NCBI GenBank assembly: GCA_964565375.1
Contig: CAZMEV010000093.1
Location: forward strand, 1-12,362
Length of the DNA: 12,362 nucleotides
Direction of reading: 5' to 3'
Origin: SLAN01 sp964565375
GTDB lineage: Bacteria; Spirochaetota; Spirochaetia; DSM-27196; SKKC01
The notes under the pieces were generated by a model. It was not told where the DNA came from, made no database searches, and was given only the letters and a program-made list of their open reading frames with translations. This document shows, in pieces, positions 7,287 to 12,362 of the stretch. Position 1 is the stretch's first letter, and each line of letters starts with the position of its first letter. A program made the translations under genes and the position numbers.

Positions 7287-8723
7287 ATGAATACAAATTC
7301 TCAACGATACACGGCGCTCACCGCCGACCACATCGCACAACTAACGGCTATTTCCGGTAAGGACAGAGTTATTAGCCCTGACAGCAAGAAGCTGAAACGC
7401 TACTCCAGGGATCAGGTCTTCGATCCCGGATACGCGCGTATGCCCGAGGCGGTGGTTCTTCCGGAATCTACCGAAGAAATAAGCCGTATTATGGAATTTG
7501 CCTCGGCGCACCGGATACCGGTGACACCCCGCGGAGGAGGAACCGGGCTTTCCGGTGGCTGTGTGCCGGTTCACGGCGGTATTGTCATGTCGCTCGAGAA
7601 GATGAACCGTATTCTCGACATAGACACGGAGAATCTTGTCGCGACAGTGGAGCCAGGCGTTATTACCCGTAAGCTCGACGAGGCGCTTCGTCCGCACAAG
7701 CTCTTCTTTGCAGGATATCCGATGAGCGAACAGATCTCGACCATCGGCGGAAATGTTGCCGAAAACGCCGGCGGGGGTCGAGCGGTGAAGTATGGCGTGA
7801 CCGGAAGCTACGTGCTGGGCATAGAAGCTGTGGCTGCCGACGGGCGTATCTTTGAGCTTGGAGGAAAGCGTCTCAAGGATGTGACAGGCTATAACCTGCT
7901 CTCTACGATTGTGGGTTCGGAGGGGACGCTTGCGGTAGTCACGAGAATACATCTGCGGCTCCTGCCGCGTCCTGCCGCCAGCCGTGCGGTACTCGCCCTG
8001 TTCGAACGCGATGAAGAGGCGCTCGATGCGGTATCCCGTGTTATGCGCGACAGCGGCATTCGCCTTTCAGCCGCTGAGTTCATGGACACCACATGCGCGC
8101 ACGCCGCCTGCGGAATGCTTAAGGAAACGATTCCCTATGATCAGTACGGTCCGCTTCTGCTTTTTGAGGTTGATGGTCCGGCCGAGGAATCGGTAATCCG
8201 CGATGGCGAGGTCATACGTTCGCTCCTCGAGTCGCTCGGAGCCTGGACGGTGCTTGCGGAGAGCGAAGCCGATAACGAGCGGTTCTGGAAGATTCGAAAA
8301 CAGGGCCCCTGGGCGCTCAACCGCATGAAAAACGATCAGAGCCATGAGGACATTACTCTGCCCATCGCTTCGGTTGCACCTATGATGCAACGCCTATCTG
8401 CCATCGCCGAAGAATTCGGGGTGCGCATACCGGCGTTCGGGCATGCCGCGGACGGCAACCTGCACGCCGTTCCGATTCGGCCGGACGATATGTCGCAGGA
8501 GCACTGGCAGGAGATCCTCCCCGATGTACTTCGTGCCGCGTATCGCGCCGCACGCGAGCTCGGTGGAACGATCAGCGGCGAGCACGGGATCGGGCATAAA
8601 CGCATCTCCTACATGAATGAGGCTGTTGATCCGGTAGCGCTTGAAATGATGTACGCGGTGAAGCGGGCGCTCGACCCGGGGAATATTCTCAATCCGGGAA
8701 AGATCTTCCCCCAGGGTGCTTGA
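7287..8723 (+). CDS. FAD-linked D-2-hydroxyacid dehydrogenase, GlcD / D-lactate dehydrogenase type
   Basis: The protein has 478 residues, normal for the family. It oxidises a D-2-hydroxyacid (glycolate or D-lactate are the usual substrates) with FAD and passes electrons on. The FAD-binding domain (about 50-225) shows PRGGGTGLSGG (81-91), TIGGNVAENAGGG (152-164) and DVTGYNLLSTIVGSEGTL (198-215). The FAD-oxidase C-terminal domain shows HEDITLP (353-359), HAADGNLH (386-393), GEHGIGHK (431-438) and the terminal LDPGNILNPGKIFP. There is no GlcE or GlcF partner nearby, so the electron acceptor cannot be deduced. The start is uncertain. ATG 7287 fits family length but has no ribosome site. An in-frame TTG at 7245 would add 14 residues that do not look native. 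An extended -10 (TGGTATGCT, 7260-7268) could give a very short leader. Substrate is not assigned. Confidence 0.88.
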   Translation: MNTNSQRYTALTADHIAQLTAISGKDRVISPDSKKLKRYSRDQVFDPGYARMPEAVVLPESTEEISRIMEFASAHRIPVTPRGGGTGLSGGCVPVHGGIVMSLEKMNRILDIDTENLVATVEPGVITRKLDEALRPHKLFFAGYPMSEQISTIGGNVAENAGGGRAVKYGVTGSYVLGIEAVAADGRIFELGGKRLKDVTGYNLLSTIVGSEGTLAVVTRIHLRLLPRPAASRAVLALFERDEEALDAVSRVMRDSGIRLSAAEFMDTTCAHAACGMLKETIPYDQYGPLLLFEVDGPAEESVIRDGEVIRSLLESLGAWTVLAESEADNERFWKIRKQGPWALNRMKNDQSHEDITLPIASVAPMMQRLSAIAEEFGVRIPAFGHAADGNLHAVPIRPDDMSQEHWQEILPDVLRAAYRAARELGGTISGEHGIGHKRISYMNEAVDPVALEMMYAVKRALDPGNILNPGKIFPQGA

Positions 8724-8728
8724 TCAGT

Positions 8729-8753
8729 GCTGTCCACCAGATTGGTGGACAGC
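8729..8753. terminator. Perfect hairpin between convergent genes, likely bidirectional terminator
   Basis: GCTGTCCACCA and TGGTGGACAGC form an 11-bp perfect stem with the 3-nt loop GAT. It begins 5 bp after the dehydrogenase stop and 44 bp beyond the permease stop on the other strand. The stem is GC-rich but has no T tract on either side. Confidence 0.6.
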
Positions 8754-8797
8754 CGCCACGCGTTAAGCTTGAGTATCCGCCCCCATGATGAGAACCA

Positions 8798-9694
8798 TCA
8801 GCCTGTAACAGACCCCGATGTGAGACCGCGCACGAAATAGCGACCCGATACGATGTATACCACCAGCGTAGGAGCAGCTGCGATCATCGCAGCGGCCATG
8901 TTGACGTTGTACCGCGTCGTACCCGTTGTTGTGGCAACGAGGTTATTCAGAGCCACGGTCACCGGCTGACTTTGACTTCCCGCGAACGAAACACCGAAGA
9001 GAAAGTCGTTCCAGATCTGCGTCATCTGCCAGATTATGGCAACCACGAAAATGGGTCCGGATATGGGGAGAAAAATCTTCACAAGAATTCCCACGAACCC
9101 CGCCCCGTCTATTTTCGCACTTTCGACGATGGCATTTGGAATACCCACATAGTAGTTGCGGAAAAACAGGGTAGTAAACGGAATGCCATACACTACGTGG
9201 GTGAGAATAAGTCCGTTAACACTTTGACTCAATCCGAGACGGCCGAGTGTCTGGGACATCGGCAGAAGAATGGTCTGGAATGGAATGAAACAACCGAGAA
9301 GGAGTGCCAGAAAGAACGTTTCACTTCCCCGGAACTGCCACTTCGAAAGTACGTATCCGTTTATTGCACCGAAGGCGGTCGAGAGTGCTACCGCCGGAAT
9401 CACCATTCGCACCGAGTTCCAGAAGTACCCATGAAGGACGGCCCATGCTTGATACCACGGTGTCACAGTAAACTCTACCGGCAATGAAACGAGGGTTCCC
9501 TGACGAATATCTTCAAGGGTCTTGAACGATGTGTTCAGCAACACGAACAGCGGAATCAGAAACGCAAGGGCGGCCAGCAGCAGCAGGCCGTATACGACTA
9601 CCCGGTTAACGATGCGGGCGGCCCGTACCCGTTGCAGACCGCGCGCACTCAGCATTGGACTTCTGTGCGATGCCATTGTGTTCACGTTAGACAT
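8798..9694 (-). CDS. Sugar ABC transporter permease, MalG/GtsC type
   Basis: This integral membrane protein of 298 residues has a first helix at about 32-54 and five more. It carries the cytoplasmic EAA loop ESAKIDGAGFVGILVKIFLP (191-210), where the ATPase docks. The C-terminal part (IWNDFLFGVSFAGSQSQPVTV, YNVNMAAAMIAAAPTLVVY, YFVRGLTSGSVTG) strongly recalls the Pseudomonas glucose permease GtsC. I therefore suggest glucose or mannose as substrate, from recalled similarity only. The start overlaps the upstream permease stop by 8 nt (ATGTCTAA), with GAGGG about 7 nt before ATG, so the two permeases are probably translated together. It is the last gene of the operon. No ATP-binding subunit follows, so the energising ATPase must be encoded elsewhere, perhaps a shared MsiK/UgpC-type protein. 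Confidence 0.93.
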   Translation of the reverse strand: MSNVNTMASHRSPMLSARGLQRVRAARIVNRVVVYGLLLLAALAFLIPLFVLLNTSFKTLEDIRQGTLVSLPVEFTVTPWYQAWAVLHGYFWNSVRMVIPAVALSTAFGAINGYVLSKWQFRGSETFFLALLLGCFIPFQTILLPMSQTLGRLGLSQSVNGLILTHVVYGIPFTTLFFRNYYVGIPNAIVESAKIDGAGFVGILVKIFLPISGPIFVVAIIWQMTQIWNDFLFGVSFAGSQSQPVTVALNNLVATTTGTTRYNVNMAAAMIAAAPTLVVYIVSGRYFVRGLTSGSVTG

Positions 9695-10616
9695 TTCGGG
9701 TCCCTCGTGATTCCGAGATCAGGTATGGAACCATAATTGCCAGAATCATAATGAGCATTACCACAGAGCTTGCAGCGCCCATTCCGAGCCTGTCGTACCT
9801 GAACGAGAAATCGTACATGAAAGTTGCCGGCATATCGGTTGAAACTCCCGGCCCTCCTCCGGTCATGACAACGACAAGGTCAAAGGCCTTAATGGCCAGA
9901 TGTGCCAGGATGACCACGGCGCTGAGAAAGACCGGCCGAAGCATTGGTACGATGATGCTTGCATAGATGCGCGGGGTCGTAGCCCCGTCGACCATCGCCG
10001 CCTGCGGTATTGAGCTATCGATACCGCGCAGCCCGGCAAGGAAAAGCGTCATAATGTAGCCTGTCGACTGCCATGCCGCGGCGATTACGAGTGTGTAAAG
10101 CGCCATATCCGTATCGACAAGCCAGCGGAACTCGAACTCAGTAAATCCAAGGGAGCGAACAACGCGTTCGAGCCCCATCGTAGGGTTGAGCATCCATCGC
10201 CATATCGTGCCGGTCACGATAAACGACAGTGCCATTGGATACAGATAAATCGTCTGCAGAAGCCGGCCGGCACGGATTCGCTGATCAAGCAGGATTGCGA
10301 GAATCAATCCAACGATAATGCAAATTGCGATGAATAATCCGGTGAAGACCACCAGATTCCTCATGGCAACAAGCCACCGCGGTTGCGCGGTGAATAACGC
10401 GACGTACTGCTGCAGTCCAATGAAATTACTGAAACTCGGCAGCATGCGCGAGTCGGTCATGGACAAAAGCACGGTCCACCCGATGAATCCGTAGAAGAAG
10501 ACCAGCATGACCACCAGCGACGGCAAAACAAAGACCTTGGGCAGAAGCCCATCTTTGCCGAACCACCGGGTCAGACGTGATCTGCTCAAACGCTGTTTTC
10601 CGGGTTCCTTACTCAC
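9687..10616 (-). CDS. Sugar ABC transporter permease, MalF/GtsB type
   Basis: The protein has 309 residues and six likely membrane helices (about 28-52, 87-110, 121-142, 172-195, 228-250 and 280-302). The EAA loop is QAAMVDGATTPRIYASIIVP (205-224). Stretches such as RNLVVFTGLFIAICIIVGL, LLDQRIRAGRLLQTIYLYPM and ILAHLAIKAFDLVVVMTGGG closely recall GtsB of glucose transporters. It pairs with the following permease to form the membrane channel. The start is GTG at 10616, supported by GGAGG 6 nt upstream; the frame begins there. It is separated from the binding-protein gene by 129 bp containing an intrinsic terminator, so its expression should be lower than that of the binding protein. Confidence 0.93.
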   Translation of the reverse strand: MSKEPGKQRLSRSRLTRWFGKDGLLPKVFVLPSLVVMLVFFYGFIGWTVLLSMTDSRMLPSFSNFIGLQQYVALFTAQPRWLVAMRNLVVFTGLFIAICIIVGLILAILLDQRIRAGRLLQTIYLYPMALSFIVTGTIWRWMLNPTMGLERVVRSLGFTEFEFRWLVDTDMALYTLVIAAAWQSTGYIMTLFLAGLRGIDSSIPQAAMVDGATTPRIYASIIVPMLRPVFLSAVVILAHLAIKAFDLVVVMTGGGPGVSTDMPATFMYDFSFRYDRLGMGAASSVVMLIMILAIMVPYLISESRGTRNV

Positions 10617-10644
10617 CCTGTACCTCCACGTGTCAGGCTGGTAT

Positions 10645-10679
10645 CAGGCACGCGCACCGTAGGCCGACGCCCGTGCCTG
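10645..10679. other. Second inverted repeat in the permease leader
   Basis: CAGGCACG and CGTGCCTG are separated by 19 nt, so an 8-bp hairpin could form in the transcript between the terminator and the permease ribosome site. It could protect the downstream mRNA after processing. No function can be shown from the sequence. Confidence 0.35.
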
Positions 10680-10683
10680 CGTC

Positions 10684-10722
10684 AAAAGAAATCCGGGCTC
10701 CGTGAAACACCGAGCCCGGATT
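10684..10722 (-). terminator. Intrinsic terminator inside the ABC transporter operon
   Basis: On the minus strand, AATCCGGGCTC pairs perfectly with GAGCCCGGATT (11 bp). After one C/C mismatch on the plus strand the pairing continues GTG-AAA-CAC. The stem is followed by TCTTTTGAC, a U-rich tail in the direction of transcription. It lies 23 bp after the binding-protein stop and before the permease genes. A leaky terminator here is the common way to make binding protein in excess. Confidence 0.75.
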
Positions 10723-10745
10723 CTGCATAAGCCGGATTTCGACTA

Positions 10746-12038
10746 CTAAAGTGCTCCGGCCACTGCGTCGGCGAGCATCGTAACTGCCTCATCAGCGGTC
10801 ATGTCTTCGGTAGACATGTAGGTTGTGACAACATCGAGAATTGCCCCGCGTACCGCACGGCTCATCGCCATTTCATGTGCCATACTCGGAATTAATTCTC
10901 CCCGCTCATCAGCGGCGGCAAATGCCTCCATGGCATCCTGCGCGGGTTCGTCAAACGGATCGGGAGCCATATCTGTTCGTACAGGGATTGACCCCTTCAA
11001 CTGGTTGAATGACTCCTGTACGTCCTCGGAAAGTATAAGGCGAGCCATATCACGCTGAGCTGCGGCGGCGGCATCGTCGTCCTGGTCGAACATGATGAAG
11101 CTGTCAATGTTGTACATGAACTGATCCTGCGTCTCGGGGGCCGGTACGGCGACATAGTCTTCGCCTGCTTCCTGACCGGCTGCGATGAACTCGCCCTTCG
11201 CAAAATCGCCCATGAACTGCATGGCCGCTTCACCTTCAATGACCATACTGGTCGATTCGTTCCATGCCCTGCCTTCGGCCCCAGGGTCGGCATAGCTCTG
11301 GACCATCCGGAGAATCTCCAGTGCTTCGACCATTGTCTCGCTATCGACCTGATTCGGGTCGCGGTCGACCATGGTCGCATTGTAGAAGTCGATACCTCCG
11401 ACACCGGCAATGATAAGCTCGAGAACGCTCGCTTCCCAGATATCGCCACCGGTCCACGCTATGGGAGTGATACCGGCGTCTTCAAGCTGATCCGCTGCTT
11501 CCTCAAATTCGTCCCAGGTCTCGGGAATCTCGGCACCAGCTTCCTCAAACAAGTCCGGATTTACCCACATCCAGTTCATTCGGTGGACATTCACGGGAAC
11601 CGCGACATAGCTGCCGTCATGTTGCATGATTTCGGCGACCTGCTCCGGGATTACGTCGTCCCATCCCTCTTCTTCGGCAATCGGGTCGAGATTCGCCAGA
11701 AATCCTTCTCTCGCCCAGTCCTGGATCTGTGGACCTTTGACTTGTGCTGCAGTCGGAGGGTTTCCACCAACGGCCCGCGAACGAAGCGTCGTCATTGCGT
11801 CATCTCCGCCACCACCAGCGACAGCAAAGTCTTCCCAGGTGTGTCCCTCGGCTTCCAGCGCGTCCTGTATGGTTGCGGCAGCTTCTGCTTCGCCACCGGC
11901 GGTCCACCAGTGAAGGACCTCGACCGTTCCGGTCAGCTCTTCATCGACATCCAGCTCGGCTTCCTGCTGCCCACCACTGAATACCATTCCGGCTCCAATC
12001 ACCAACAGTGAGAGAACCAGTATTGCTCCTTTTTTCAT
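10746..12038 (-). CDS. Sugar ABC transporter substrate-binding protein, GtsA type
   Basis: The periplasmic binding protein has 430 residues. Its signal peptide is about 1-22 (ILVLSLLVIGAGMVFSGG), followed by QQEAE. There is no lipobox cysteine, so it is probably released or held by an uncleaved signal. Family 1 features are VEVLHWWTAGGEAEAA (39-54), FAVAGGGGDDAMTTLRSRAV (71-90), GNPPTAAQVKGPQIQDW (92-108) and YVAVPVNVHRMNWMWVNPDLF (144-164). These closely recall the glucose-binding protein GtsA, so glucose or mannose is likely; the substrate is an inference. The protein is rich in Asp and Glu. ATG 12038 was chosen for its AAGGAGG site 5 nt upstream and because the signal peptide begins there; the open frame extends to 12077 without protein character. 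It is the first gene of the operon, preceded by a sigma54-type promoter. Confidence 0.93.
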   Translation of the reverse strand: MKKGAILVLSLLVIGAGMVFSGGQQEAELDVDEELTGTVEVLHWWTAGGEAEAAATIQDALEAEGHTWEDFAVAGGGGDDAMTTLRSRAVGGNPPTAAQVKGPQIQDWAREGFLANLDPIAEEEGWDDVIPEQVAEIMQHDGSYVAVPVNVHRMNWMWVNPDLFEEAGAEIPETWDEFEEAADQLEDAGITPIAWTGGDIWEASVLELIIAGVGGIDFYNATMVDRDPNQVDSETMVEALEILRMVQSYADPGAEGRAWNESTSMVIEGEAAMQFMGDFAKGEFIAAGQEAGEDYVAVPAPETQDQFMYNIDSFIMFDQDDDAAAAAQRDMARLILSEDVQESFNQLKGSIPVRTDMAPDPFDEPAQDAMEAFAAADERGELIPSMAHEMAMSRAVRGAILDVVTTYMSTEDMTADEAVTMLADAVAGAL

Positions 12039-12073
12039 GCGTTCCTCCTTGCATAAAGGCTGCAGAATACGAA

Positions 12074-12088
12074 GCAATTGTCATGCCA
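12074..12088 (-). promoter_or_regulatory. Sigma54 (-24/-12) promoter of the sugar transporter operon
   Basis: The minus strand reads TGGCATGACAATTGC, then T. This matches the sigma54 consensus TGGCACG-N4-TTGCW at all but one position, with the invariant GG and GC exactly 10 nt apart. Transcription would start near 12062 and give a 24-nt leader that contains the AAGGAGG ribosome site. No good sigma70 pair was seen in the same gap. Confidence 0.75.
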
Positions 12089-12103
12089 CGGGTCGCAGAA
12101 TCG

Positions 12104-12116
12104 TAGCGAAGCGCTA
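12104..12116. promoter_or_regulatory. Small inverted repeat upstream of the sigma54 promoter
   Basis: TAGCG-AAG-CGCTA is a perfect 5-bp inverted repeat centred about 48 bp before the predicted transcription start. It could be a protein-binding site, but it is short and may be chance. Confidence 0.25.
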
Positions 12117-12172
12117 AACCTCTCTGAGAAAGTGAGTTATTGGATACCCCAGGATTACACGTTTTTGTATAC

Positions 12173-12210
12173 GCGGCTGATATTCGCCGGTTACCGCAGG
12201 ATGCGGCTGA
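12173..12210 (-). promoter_or_regulatory. Candidate upstream activator sites (TCAGCCGC direct repeat)
   Basis: TCAGCCGC occurs twice on the minus strand, at 12203-12210 and 12173-12180. The copies are 30 bp apart, close to three helical turns and so on the same face of the DNA. They lie about 111-148 bp before the predicted sigma54 start, the usual distance for enhancer sites of sigma54 activators. CCGCA-TCC-TGCGG sits within the first copy region. Confidence 0.4.
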
Positions 12211-12212
12211 AA

Positions 12213-12362
12213 TCAGCCACCTGACACCCCGTGTTTTTTCATGCGATATCGCAACGTGCCCCGTGAAACGCCGAGTGCTTTCGCCGCAGCAGTGACATTT
12301 CCTTCGTGTTTTCGCATTGCTTCTTCAAGTACGTCGCGCTCGGCCATTGCCAGTTTGTTCTC
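12213..12362 (-). CDS. C-terminal end of a regulator with a Fis-type helix-turn-helix (partial)
   Basis: Only the last 49 residues are inside the window; the gene continues past the right edge. They read through a Fis-family helix-turn-helix: LEEAMRKHEGNVTAAAKALG, then VSRGTLRYRMKKHGVSGG and TGA. The pattern 'GNVTAAAKALGVSRGTLRYRMKKHG' in shorter pieces matches HTH_8 domains, which bind enhancer sites. This domain is most often the C-terminus of NtrC-type sigma54 activators, but also of some response regulators without an AAA+ domain. A sigma54 promoter lies 125 bp downstream on the same strand, so it is probably the activator of the sugar transporter. The upstream domains and inducer cannot be seen. 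Confidence 0.85.
   Translation of the reverse strand, partial: ENKLAMAERDVLEEAMRKHEGNVTAAAKALGVSRGTLRYRMKKHGVSGG

Noticed and set aside
12039..12077. N-terminal extension of the sugar-binding protein to 12077
   Set aside because: It would run through the predicted transcription start and the strong AAGGAGG site. The signal peptide begins at 12038.
12050..12090. Sigma70 promoter for the binding-protein gene
   Set aside because: Pairs such as TTGCTT with TTATGC have only 15 bp spacing and poor -10 matches, whereas the sigma54 element is nearly perfect at the same place.
12205..12218. GGCTGA-AA-TCAGCC palindrome as terminator of the Fis-type gene
   Set aside because: The loop is too small for the full stem, there is no T tract, and it overlaps the stop codon. 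It may instead be part of a binding site.

Overview
The window most resembles the genome of a free-living, probably salt-adapted spirochaete (Spirochaeta/Alkalispirochaeta-like). This is an inference. It rests on the sugar-binding protein, whose signal peptide ends in the cysteine-less 'SGGQQEAE' style common in Spirochaetales solute-binding proteins. It also rests on the moderately high GC and on strongly acidic exported proteins. No rRNA or other decisive marker is present.

Region 1 (about 1-5046, minus strand) is a compact chaperone-usher pilus operon. In transcription order it encodes a small pilin, a PapD-like periplasmic chaperone, an outer-membrane usher and a two-domain, adhesin-like secreted subunit. 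The genes overlap or nearly touch. A good sigma70-type promoter (TTGATA, 17 bp, TATATT) lies in front of the pilin. Gene order and features match the archaic (sigma/Csu-type) class, in which pilins are related to spore-coat protein U. No mature protein of this system contains a cysteine, which is unusual because SCPU-type pilins normally carry a disulfide.

Region 2 (5109-7094) holds an uncharacterised outer-membrane beta-barrel-like protein, divergent from the pilus operon. Convergent to it is a membrane-anchored YceI-family protein. The gap between these two holds degenerate 25-bp tandem repeats and an 11-bp perfect hairpin.

Region 3 (7287-8723) is a stand-alone FAD-linked D-2-hydroxyacid dehydrogenase of the GlcD/D-lactate dehydrogenase type, followed by a perfect inverted repeat.

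Region 4 (8798-12362, minus strand) is a three-gene sugar ABC transporter: binding protein, then two permeases. The proteins closely resemble the GtsABC glucose/mannose type, and no ATPase gene is in the window. An intrinsic terminator lies between the binding-protein gene and the permeases and should make binding protein outnumber permease. In front of the binding-protein gene is a near-perfect sigma54 promoter (TGGCATG-N4-TTGCT). Just upstream of it is the 3' end of a gene with a Fis-type helix-turn-helix, the usual C-terminus of sigma54 activators. I infer that this partly visible regulator drives the transporter.

The most notable observations are the cysteine-free chaperone-usher system with an apparent adhesin, and the sigma54/Fis-type control of a sugar transporter.
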